From NCBI GenBank assembly GCA_002803225.1, contig NXFV01001912.1, positions 1-26,835 on the forward strand: a stretch of 26,835 nt of DNA, read 5' to 3'. Positions 10,582-18,751 of the stretch are shown one piece after another. The notes beneath the pieces were generated by a model, which worked only from the letters and a program-made list of their open reading frames with translations, was not told the DNA's origin and searched no databases. The position numbers were made by a program, and so were the translations under genes. The stretch's first letter is position 1, and each line of letters starts with the position of its first letter. This DNA comes from Gamarada debralockiae (taxonomy: Eukaryota > Ascomycota > Leotiomycetes > Helotiales > Hyphodiscaceae).

Positions 10582-10715
10582 GAGATTTTAAGGTGGTTAA
10601 GGCCATGTTCTTTCCGTATCCGTACATTAAACTGTTCGCTCAACCCTCACTCCTTCTAGCGACGCTTGAGAGCAATATATATACTGGATGCTGAAGGGAT
10701 ATTTGGCAGTTGTAA

Positions 10716-10755
10716 GACCTTTCGGCTCTCTCTTGAGCTGTTTTTCTGAAAGGTC
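10716..10755. repeat. inverted repeat GACCTTTC/GAAAGGTC
   Basis: A perfect 8-bp stem (10716-10723 with 10748-10755) encloses 24 bases that contain GGCTC...GAGC and a T-run. It lies about 135 bp after the ankyrin-type stop and 15 bp before a second, stronger hairpin. It may be a transcript 3'-end structure or a transposon trace. Confidence 0.4.
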
Positions 10756-10770
10756 GCGATTAAAACCCAC

Positions 10771-10801
10771 CCGGTGTGAGCACTGAGTAGGCTCACACCG
10801 G
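10771..10801. repeat. perfect 11-bp hairpin CCGGTGTGAGC/GCTCACACCGG
   Basis: An uninterrupted 11-bp stem with a 9-base loop (ACTGAGTAG), GC-rich and probably very stable as RNA. It has no protein context other than being 190 bp downstream of the ankyrin-type frame. The role is unknown. Confidence 0.55.
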
Positions 10802-11963
10802 ATGTTAGCTAGCTCTTAGTCAACCACCCAGCCGCATCGCGATTTGGTACGCGCCCCACGTAACCTCAATGATTTTTCTCGTGTCAAGGTCGCGTCTGGC
10901 TTCGAGGAAATTGAAAATTGGTTTGTAAGTAGAATTCCCTCTTTCGCAACGAAGTACACATTCGTGACTCGAAACTGTCCGTCACCAGCACGCATAAAGG
11001 TGAAAGATTCGCTTGATAATAATTTGCACAGCTACTCAGCAGGACCTTGCAGGCCCAGGGGAAAGGTACTCGCCGATTCCATTACATCAAGTAAAGCCTC
11101 GATAACGCTACTTGAATTGGATGATTCGCCATGAGGGAGCAAAATTCGCTCCAGACTGTGAACGAGAATCTCCAAAGCCGCAAGCCCTCTTCGTGCTTAC
11201 TTTTCAAGCTTTACATGGACAGGAAATGGAGATTGTTACAACTCGTTCCACCTAGCTGTGGAGCAGAGCACGCGTATAAAAGAACACACAACAGAAGATT
11301 TTTCAACTATGGGAAGTATCGGAAGACAAAGCACGGAAAATGCAGAAAACATGAGGTACCCTGACGGCGAGGTCACAACAGAGTTGCTAGTTGGTTATCA
11401 TTCCCACTCGAATGATCCTATTTAAAAGTAGCTTTCTAATTTGGGAAACTCCTCTTCATTGCCTGGAGTTCAAACAGGTATCTAATAGTGTCAGCGACAA
11501 CGACAGCAACATTAGTAACGATGACGATAAAGTATTCGACGACTGCAGTAGAAGTGCGTTAACGCAGGGATTGATACCACTGGAGTGATTGAAGAGAGGA
11601 AGTGGGTCGAATCATTTGCGTTTCTGGAAGATGTTGATTGCATTTGCTGGTAGGTCCGGCAGCTCACGAGCGTTCCGATTCCCGGAAAGCTCAAGAAGGA
11701 AGTCGAGATCACTTTATAGATCACTCGAACCATTGGAACATCACTATGCTGACAGAAGTGATAAAAGTACTTCTGCAGAGAGGATATTTGCTGGTTGAAC
11801 CTGCGGTATTTAGTATAGCTTGTATTTGCTTCTTCGTTTAGGATAAAGAAGCTGTACCCCGCCTTCATTTTTTACACTCCTTATATACCTGGCTAGTCAA
11901 CAATTCTACGATATTTTGCCCCGAAACCGTCCCAACTGAGAATATTCCAATCAGCAAGGAGAA

Positions 11964-12143
11964 ATGAGTCAAACTTCTTCGCCAATCGCGACTACTTATT
12001 ATGATCTTGCGCAGAACATTCTGGGGATCGAATTCCCGTACACTCCACAGTATGTTAATTTTTCTCGTGCCGGTTCCGTTTTATTAGTCTCCGGACGTGA
12101 GCAGCTGCCACTTTTACCTGAGTCGAGCCTGAGCACAGCTTGA
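11964..12143 (+). CDS. doubtful short ORF or orphan first exon
   Basis: An ATG with favourable context (GGAGAAATGAG) starts a 59-codon frame (MSQTSSPIATTYYDLAQ...). The first 29 codons look protein-like and end at CA|GTATGT, a good intron donor at 12050. No continuing exon is found; instead the repeat described at 12051-12186 follows. It may be the 5' fragment of a gene cut by a repeat insertion. Not recognised. Confidence 0.2.
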   Translation: MSQTSSPIATTYYDLAQNILGIEFPYTPQYVNFSRAGSVLLVSGREQLPLLPESSLSTA

Positions 12144-12186
12144 GTATCCAGAGTAATGGCATGAGCACCCTGAGTACGCACTGAGT
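12051..12186 (+). repeat. dispersed repeat with TGAG-phased array, copy B
   Basis: It starts TATGTTAA, continues through GGTTCCGTTT and GTCTCCGGACGTGAGCA, and then carries TGAG at 12098, 12119, 12130, 12141, 12162, 12171 and 12182 (plus a degenerate CAGAG near 12149), that is every 9-12 bp. Copy C at 16232-16316 shares the leader in the same order and orientation. No coding capacity is seen. Confidence 0.55.
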
Positions 12187-12858
12187 CAGCGTGCGCATGC
12201 CGATAGAGGTCCTATTTGTGCCTCTTGAGTGAACCGGCTAGTTTCTACGGTAGATGAGTTTTGTTAGGAATCCATTTTGCTACTCTTATAAGGGTTCCTA
12301 CTGGAGCTGATTTCGGCTTGTCAAAATAGAGGTATGATTGTGATTGATTGCTGACTCTACTGACTGTAGAATCTATATTTATAGAATATTGAACTCCCTG
12401 TACTGCGTACCCTACGGCCGTGTTCTTTCAGGAGCCTGGATTACTAAGCCATATTCTGACACGGTACCCTTTTATCAAAGAGTACGTGACTACTAATTCA
12501 GCCTCACAATTGTTAAGAATGATGCTTAGCAATCAGGTATAACTTGGATGGTCAGCTCGTAAGTGTTGGTAGGATTTAGAGGTGTATCACGTGATCTCAA
12601 CGCCAAGGATTTGCATGACTTTATTAACGTGGCTGTGCTCTCAGCTTAGGCGTCAGCCGCGGGAGGTAGGTGTGATAAAATATCTTTCCATTTTATACGT
12701 TATCTTTTGTATTTATACATTTTGCCATTGTTATTTTGTTTTGCATTTTTTTTCGGGGGTTATATCATCGCAATCCTAACCTACACCTCTTTGTTCTACA
12801 ACTTCGAAACCTGTCTTTTGAGTTCAAGCGTCCCCTTCGGTTCCTGTTTTCCTCCAAA
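12187..12858 (+). other. intergenic region and promoter of the HET gene
   Basis: I find no gene here. The last ~200 bases are T-rich, with a TATA-like ATTTATACAT at 12711-12720 about 140 bp before the HET ATG, followed by a CT-rich leader. An open frame runs in from 12736 but begins at TTG and encodes no recognised sequence before the ATG. Confidence 0.45.
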
Positions 12859-15039
12859 ATGCCTCCCATGACCTCCACCACCGCGCCGCAAACCAAAGCA
12901 GCAATCACCGAAAAAGAGGAATACAACTCCATCTTTAACGAAAATGGGGATTACATTGGATACACCACTTGGGGATTCAATGTTGAATGGCAGAAGGACT
13001 ATGGGAATCCGCCCACATGGGCTGAGATGACTGCAAATTATGAGGATTCCATGGGACTGTGTAAGGTTTGTAGTAGGTTGGATTTTAGGGAGTTGATTAC
13101 GCCCACACTGCCGCTTAAATTGGAGGAGGCTGTTGGGGTGGATTTTACGGCGTTAACCCTTAAAGGAGAGGAGAATACTGGCGCTGGGGATGGAGTTAGC
13201 AAGGAAGAAGGGGAAGAGCTAGAAGAAGAAACGGCGTCTCCCTCTGAAACGACAACTTCGGCGAAGAATGCAGGCATTGATATCTTGCTGGGAACGGTGA
13301 AAGAATTATATGAGCGCCACGAGACTTGCAGCTTTTGCAAATGGGCGTTTGGTTTTGCCCTCTTTGCTTTCCAGAAAACGGGTGCACCTTTAGAAGGTGT
13401 AGTTCGACTGAAGAAAGAGGTCCAGGATTCAGCATACGGATCATCGAAGTACGCCAGAATAATCGTCGACTGCAGCGAACTGAATAAAAGAGACCATAAG
13501 GGGACGCAATTCCCATACGTGGAACGGAGACTATGTCTCTGGCGTGACGAGCCCGAGGAACGACCTAACTGCCCCGGCAAAGACGAGGAGCTGAAACCAT
13601 ATTTCTTCCCTTTCATGGCCATGTACTGGCTATACAGAGGCTGCACGACGCAGCATCCAAATTGCGCGGCAGCAACTAGGCTCGGGAAGATGAAAGAGAT
13701 GAAAACGAAGTTATTTGTCGTCGATCTGCATGATTTCTGCATTGTTCCTGCCCCTCAAGACTGTGTCTACGCGGCATTAAGCTATGTCTGGGGCGCCAAA
13801 CCAGGAGAATACGATTCGAATATCATCCCTTCTTCTGACGTCGAGAGGGTGGATTTCCCAGCACGGCATTCACTTACAATGATTCACACTTGCAACGTAG
13901 TCAAGCAACTAGGTATTCGATATCTCTGGGTCGATCAAGTCTGTATACCGAGCGACTGCCGCCTAGCACAGATCTACGAAATGGACAGCATATACCGCGG
14001 CGCAGAACTAACCGTCATCGCCGGCGTAGAGAACGCAGCATCAGGTCTCCCCGGTGTGGGAAGCACGAACAGAAAACGTCACGGCCCGGGCGTCCTAAAA
14101 GTAGGGGGCATCAATCTCGGCTTGCAAACATGGGACAGCGCGATCCCTGCCTTGCGAGACACGACGTACTCGACCCGGGGCTGGACATATCAAGAAAAAG
14201 CCCTGTCCCCGCGCCTCTTAATAATCACGGAGGAGGATATGTACTACAGTTGTATTGAGGGCGAAAAATCCGAGCACGCATGTCATGAGTCGAACTTAAT
14301 CGAGTTCACGCGCGAGACTTTTGTGGAGTTTGGCTCAGTCCTGGCAACTGCGCATGGGAGGTCCCCCTTCCAGATCTATGCTGATTGTGTGGATCAGTAC
14401 TCCAGTCGGGACTTGACGTACCCGGCTGATATCGTGCATGGGTTCACTGGGTTGATGAATTTCTTGGAGGATAAATATGAGTGGAAGTTTTATTGGGGAT
14501 TGCCGGATGAGAATTTTGCGTTGGCGTTGTTGTGGAGTATGAGACACGAGGCAACGAGGAGGGATGCTGTGAGGGATGCTAAGGGGAGGAGGTTTCCTAG
14601 TTGGAGTTGGACGGGGTGGATGGGGCAGACGGATCATTATGGGATTAGACCAAAAGCATTGGTTCCCGCGGAAGAGCAGGAGAGGACTGGGTTTGTGCCT
14701 GTTAGGTGGGAGGACAGGATGTTGGATGATGCGAAGGAGAGCGGTGTGTTGGTTTTGGAAGCAGAATGTGTAGAAATTACTGGGGAGAGCGCGAAATTCT
14801 TCAGGACTTGTGGTGCGTATGAGGAGAATCAGAGGTTGAGAGTTGGGGAGGTTTGGGAGGGGTGTGTTTTTGTTGCTGTTGTGATGCTGAAGGAGAGGAA
14901 GAGTGAGGCCCGAGTTGAAGGGCTGGTTGTGAAGAGGGAGGGAGAGGGGGATATTTATGACAGGGTTACGAGAGTGGATATTAAGGTGGAGGAGTGGATG
15001 GGGTTGAATAGGGAGACGCGGACAATTTGTCTTGCTTGA
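12859..15039 (+). CDS. HET-domain heterokaryon-incompatibility-type protein
   Basis: A single intronless frame encodes 726 aa. ATG 12859 is chosen because upstream codons lack an ATG and it sits in TCCAAAATGCC; 12868 is a possible alternative. An N-terminal region with cysteine pairs (LCKVCSRLDF, CSFCKWAFGF) and an acidic Glu/Ser/Thr-rich insert near 110-140 precedes the HET domain. The HET core motifs are in order: YAALSYVWG (304-312), RYLWVDQVCI (starting about 354), QIYEMDSIYRGAELTVIAG, and STRGWTYQEKALSPRLL (from about 438). A PSWSW motif (580-584), common in the C-terminal part of HET proteins, follows. Proteins with this domain control non-self recognition and can trigger cell death on fusion of unlike hyphae; many have no known partner. 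The C-terminal ~150 residues are not assigned. The gene converges on a decayed NLR gene that begins about 10 bp beyond its stop. No breaks are seen. Confidence 0.93.
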   Translation: MPPMTSTTAPQTKAAITEKEEYNSIFNENGDYIGYTTWGFNVEWQKDYGNPPTWAEMTANYEDSMGLCKVCSRLDFRELITPTLPLKLEEAVGVDFTALTLKGEENTGAGDGVSKEEGEELEEETASPSETTTSAKNAGIDILLGTVKELYERHETCSFCKWAFGFALFAFQKTGAPLEGVVRLKKEVQDSAYGSSKYARIIVDCSELNKRDHKGTQFPYVERRLCLWRDEPEERPNCPGKDEELKPYFFPFMAMYWLYRGCTTQHPNCAAATRLGKMKEMKTKLFVVDLHDFCIVPAPQDCVYAALSYVWGAKPGEYDSNIIPSSDVERVDFPARHSLTMIHTCNVVKQLGIRYLWVDQVCIPSDCRLAQIYEMDSIYRGAELTVIAGVENAASGLPGVGSTNRKRHGPGVLKVGGINLGLQTWDSAIPALRDTTYSTRGWTYQEKALSPRLLIITEEDMYYSCIEGEKSEHACHESNLIEFTRETFVEFGSVLATAHGRSPFQIYADCVDQYSSRDLTYPADIVHGFTGLMNFLEDKYEWKFYWGLPDENFALALLWSMRHEATRRDAVRDAKGRRFPSWSWTGWMGQTDHYGIRPKALVPAEEQERTGFVPVRWEDRMLDDAKESGVLVLEAECVEITGESAKFFRTCGAYEENQRLRVGEVWEGCVFVAVVMLKERKSEARVEGLVVKREGEGDIYDRVTRVDIKVEEWMGLNRETRTICLA

Positions 15040-15049
15040 TGCATATACA

Positions 15050-16004
15050 TTTGATGAGAGGATCAGATGCAGGATGACGAGAAGCCTCCATCGTCTCGAG
15101 AAGAGACGACAATTCCTTAAGCGTGACAGGTCTGCGATAATAGCCACAACGGAAAGTATCCGCTTGTAGAGATCAGCGCCGTCTGAATTGCAAACTTGCT
15201 CCCATCGTTCATTTGTACAGAGAATCAAGTCCAGGCAGAAACGCCTCTAACTTCTTGAGAATGTTCCATAGTAGGATCTTCTTCAGCTCTTGACAGATCA
15301 AAGCCACCCCGAGGAACGTGTCATTCGTATTTAAAGGCAAATGGCCTCGAACGGCGCTTTCTGTCTAGTTGTCATACTTCTTTAACTGCGCCAATTGAAG
15401 CACTTTATGCTGGATGTATATACTGACGGCAGCGGAGCTGGACCCTTTATTTAACTCAAGACGCAGCTTCGCTTTCCGTTGGACTGTTTGTAGTCGCTCC
15501 TCGATGTTTGGCCAATTGCGACTAGAGACGATCCACTTGACACGGAAAGATATATACAACTTTTGGACAATCAGGTCGAGAAGTTACGACAAGTCTATGA
15601 CGCATTCGTTGAGGGCGTCGACGATCAAGTAGGTGCTCTTTAAGCTCAGGTCTTGCAGCACGTTTTCAAGGATCTTTGACAAGGCCACCCAGGCATTTCA
15701 CGCCCTCGAAGAGCTTTTTGACCCCATGATCGTGCTTCTTTCGCACATACGAGACGAACGATGGCTGCTGGTCGACAAGCAGACTGATCAGGCCGCGCAG
15801 CACAGCCGTAGCGTTGTTGATCCACGAGTCAGTAGCTTAGCAAAAGAAGGAAGACAGAACGTCCGTAGACCTCTTCTTCAACTAATTGATAATACTGCAG
15901 ACAAGCATTGTGGTGCCCTTGCCGGGGTCGCCTTTGGTCCACAGTAATCGGCTCTGCCGGTTGTCGCGCCATCTTCGGAAGTCGTCATTTTCGAGCCATA
16001 GACC
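15050..16004 (-). pseudogene. decayed NACHT-NTPase (NLR/STAND) gene fragment
   Basis: Translating the minus strand gives a nearly continuous NACHT region broken by stops and frameshifts. In order: WLENDDFRRWRDN and SRLLWTKGDPGKGTT (Walker A at 15909-15932), ATAVLRGLISLLVDQQPSF, then a frameshift near 15665, STYLIVDALNEC (Walker B at 15602-15628), VKWIVSSRNWPNIEERL, VLQLAQLKKYDN, NDTFLGVALICQELKKI, PGLDSLYK and PVTLKELSSLLETM. In-frame stops lie at 15882-15884, 15837-15839, 15584-15586, 15365-15367 and 15209-15211, with more disruption near 15170. The Walker A lysine before Thr is replaced (GKGTT rather than GKGKT) and the Walker B reads DALNEC rather than DALDEC, so even a read-through product would be impaired. 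Fungal NLRs of this type act in allorecognition and immunity-like cell death. No N-terminal effector domain or C-terminal repeats remain. The left end stops just after the HET gene. Confidence 0.8.
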
Positions 16005-16418
16005 GGAGACAGAAACTAGGAGCAGAGACTGGTCAGCACATCAAGAAGAACCCTGGAACCACAAAATGTCAACCTTGTTTCTGTAAGGGTTTCGCTGGGG
16101 TTATTTTGATCAGATTTCGGCTCTATTTAAAGCGAACTTTTTTATTTTGTTTTATTTTATTTATTTATTTTTTGCCTATATCGCAATTGCTTCTAAGCGT
16201 ACGTCTCGATCTCTGCAATGCCGCTAAATTCTATGTTAAATGTTTCCCCCTTTCGCTGGTTCTGTTTCAGTCTGCGGGCGTGAGTAACGCCTGAGCCGCG
16301 GGTGAGCATGCCTGAGGGCGACCACCGGGATTCTTTGTAATTTCTTTTCTTTCTAGTTTCACGTATATTTCGTTTCCTTAACGTTCATGGGCGAGATATC
16401 TTACAATATAGATTTAAT
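16005..16418. other. intergenic, T/A-rich tract and repeat copy C
   Basis: 16136-16172 is a low-complexity TTTTA/TTTAT tract. The TGAG-phased repeat copy C lies at 16232-16316. No gene is seen. Confidence 0.45.
16232..16316 (+). repeat. dispersed repeat with TGAG-phased array, copy C
   Basis: TATGTTAA at 16232, CGCTGGTTCTGTTT, then GTCTGCGGGCGTGAGTA match copy B at 12051 in order and spacing. TGAG units start at 16281, 16292, 16303 and 16313, spaced 11, 11 and 10 bp. Confidence 0.5.
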
Positions 16419-16844
16419 ATGGCCTCGCCAGCTTTGGCAACAAACTTACTCACACTCGGCTCGGCGGAGGAGTTTCTTTCCACTCTCTGGGTGTCGCCGA
16501 ATCGCACGCTGGAGTACATTGCCAGAACCTTTCACAACACCAAAAACTTAGTGCGAAGAGACGACTGGGAATGCTGCGTCAAGGCCAGAGGGATGAGGAG
16601 AATTAGGGTTGGAGAACGGGTTCGCTATCCATCATGGAAACGGGCAATGTTAGAGTACCTGGCATTTGAAAGTCTTACACAGGATCGAACTAGCCAAGGT
16701 CCCCCGCCCCCCCCCCAAAAAAAAACCCCTGCATTATGTCTAAATCTGCTTTACGAATTCCAGAAGGAACTCGGACACTCCGCTAGAACATTCACCACTT
16801 ATGGCTTTCCCTCCCATACCTCGCCGAGGAACTCCTCAATCTGA
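16419..16844 (+). CDS. doubtful small ORF, unrecognised
   Basis: An ATG-started frame of 141 codons (MASPALATNLLTLGSAEEFL...) overlaps the 3' end of the convergent NmrA-like gene by 46 bp. It contains a proline/lysine run caused by a C/A homopolymer (near 16701-16727). No domain is recognised. It is probably spurious or a decayed fragment, although the first 90 residues have a plausible composition. Confidence 0.2.
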   Translation: MASPALATNLLTLGSAEEFLSTLWVSPNRTLEYIARTFHNTKNLVRRDDWECCVKARGMRRIRVGERVRYPSWKRAMLEYLAFESLTQDRTSQGPPPPPQKKTPALCLNLLYEFQKELGHSARTFTTYGFPSHTSPRNSSI

Positions 16845-18049
16845 GTGAACTTATAGTCTGGCAGAAGCTGGTTAAGTGCATCCGACACATCCCATGCACC
16901 CTTTGCACAGCTCAGGAGAGTGCCGATGAGAACAGTCTTCAACATGCCTGCGAGCTGCTCAGCCTCGTCCTCAGTAAAACTTGGGTGGCGTTTTCCCAGT
17001 GTCCATGACGTCTTAAGATTTCCAGCTTCAAGATCTTCGAGTTTGACCTTATCAACGGTAAAAGGACGACCTGCAATCTCATGTGAACACCGTAATTTTC
17101 TGTTGTGGATAGGCTGGGACAACCTCGAACTTTCTCACCAACCTCGAGAATCTGTGAGATAGTGACTCTGTTGCCCCTGATACCACCAATTTCGGGCCAC
17201 TCGCCATCAAGCTCAACTGCTTCGGCGAGAACTCCAGCGATATCTTGAACCGTGGTAAGAGTCATGATAGCGTCTTCATGGCCATCAACTACAATTGCAC
17301 GCCTGTTCTGGAAGTCAATGAAGGTGTCCAGCGGAGTCACATATTTTGCCGTCTTGTAGGGAGATGCCAGATAGTCTAAGAACAGCCCTGGCTGGAACAA
17401 TGTGTACTCAAGAACCTGTGGAATAGGATCAGAATAAGGGCGAGTGTTGAAGAGTGTAAGATAAAGTCCTTACTTTTCCATTCCTGTTCACGCTCTGCAG
17501 ATACTCTCTGATCTCAATCTTCCCTGCCCAGAAAGGCAAGTCTTCTTTCTTGTCACTGTAAAACAGTTAGACACCTCCACTGTACCACATCAAGCTAGTT
17601 ACTTACCATCCATATTCGCTTGGTGCAAAGCGTTTCACGCCAGCAGCGATGGAAGCATCAATCAGGTTTTTCTGGAAATTGCTGTTGTGATCTGCTACCT
17701 GCTGGTTTATAAAAGACAAAACGGTGTGGATTCCCCGCAGGGCTTCGACGAGGTCGTTCCTGTCGTTGTAGTTTACAGCACGCCAAGCAACTCCAGGCCT
17801 GCAGTCTCCTGCAGCACCTTCCTGGGTCAAATTAGTAAAAAGAAATATGAATAACACGGCGCGTTGAGGTAACTCCTCACATTCCTAGACAGAACAGTTA
17901 TCTCATGCCTCTTCACGGCTACCAAAGCGTCGATGACTTCCCGGGCAAGTTCTGCAGGGGAAAAAAATCAGCGCGGTTCCAAATCTTTACTGTGTTAGAG
18001 CGTTGGCTACCATACCTCCCGAGCCACCAGCCACTGCAATCTTGACCAT
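16799..18049 (-). CDS. NmrA-like / isoflavone-reductase-like NAD(P)-binding protein, six exons
   Basis: Predicted minus-strand exons are 18049-18016, 17951-17881, 17821-17607, 17555-17474, 17415-17124 and 17070-16799, giving 321 aa, typical for the family. The five introns are 64, 59, 51, 58 and 53 bp and every junction keeps the frame. The protein starts MVKIAVAGGSGELAREV, a Rossmann turn where the usual GGTGxxG reads GGSGELA. VLSRN ends strand 2, GVKRFAPSEYG (96-106) is the conserved post-strand-4 motif, and WAGKIEIREYLQS and YTLFQPGLFLDYL follow; the C-terminal half is typical of fungal NmrA-like proteins. Family members are either atypical SDR reductases or NAD(P)-sensing regulators; substrate unknown. 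It lies 700 bp downstream of an AflR-like regulator on the same strand, so control by that factor is possible but unproven. No damage is seen. The last intron's acceptor (TTGCAG) is chosen to give the family's RGxPFTV join. Confidence 0.88.
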
Positions 18050-18185
18050 GATGGTTTCTGATAAACCTCTTCTTGTCTTAATCTACGGCGTCAACGGGAA
18101 ACTTAATGGTAGTGGATGGGAAGGGGTCGGAAAGAGACTGCGAGGTGTAACTAGCTAGAGAAAGAAAGGGGAGAAATGCTGAATC

Positions 18186-18193
18186 AATATATA
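18186..18193 (-). promoter_or_regulatory. TATA box of the NmrA-like gene
   Basis: TATATATT on the minus strand lies 137 bp upstream of the ATG at 18049, a normal distance for a fungal core promoter. Assigned by position and sequence only. Confidence 0.45.
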
Positions 18194-18751
18194 CGACGTA
18201 GAAGATAACTCTAAACATCTTTTCAAGTACCTATAGTTGTGCTGGAACATCTACGGGGTCCTCTGTTCTGACGTCTGCCGTTCGGCCAATTGGGATTGAC
18301 TTTTGATCCCCGAAAGTTGATTCCGACTGGTGCAGCACGCGACCGGCAGGCCTCTCCATTTGGGCTACTAGCTCTCGGCCAGGCTTATCCAATGGAGTGA
18401 CGAGAGATCGCGTAATTACTATCGAATAAAAGAATTTGGAGGCAAGCTCCCTAATATGCTGAACACAGCGAGTGGCGGCAACCAGTTCCTGATGGGGATG
18501 GTGCGTTTGAATTATGCTTGGAACTGAATCAAATTGAGTACTGAATTAAACTAAACAATGATCACTGAAGCCGCTGTACCATTGATTGTACGGGTGGTCA
18601 GTGTGCCGAAGTATGATTACCGTTCCAAAATGATTAACGTATCCGGCTGATATGCTGTGTAAATTCGAAAGGCAGGCCAGCTAGACATGCGGTAGAGGGC
18701 GGCCAAGTTTTGTAATTAACATACAGCCATCCAAGACGAGTTCAGAGCCGG
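18194..18751. other. intergenic region between regulator and NmrA-like gene
   Basis: It holds the upstream promoter of the NmrA-like gene and the 3' region of the AflR-like gene. I looked for an AflR-type palindrome TCG(N5)CGA by eye and found no clear match. No gene is seen. Confidence 0.45.

Larger units (their letters stand above)
10582..12050. other. intergenic region with hairpins and short unrecognised frames
   Basis: There are two inverted repeats (listed separately) and short open frames (10844-11134, 11131-11364, 11391-11588, 11589-11868) with no recognised domain; several begin with non-ATG codons. At 11480-11640 two overlapping frames (…DNDSNISNDDDKVFDD… and …GVIEERKWVESFAFLEDVD…) have a protein-like composition and could be a decayed gene, but I cannot name it. 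Confidence 0.35.

Noticed and set aside
14335..15228. 297-codon open frame on the minus strand
   Set aside because: It lies opposite the intact HET gene, has Pro/His/Arg/Leu-rich composition from reversed coding sequence, and shows no domain. Only its first ~50 codons overlap the NLR remnant.
15633..15947. 104-codon plus-strand frame
   Set aside because: It is antisense to the NACHT remnant, which carries family motifs on the minus strand.
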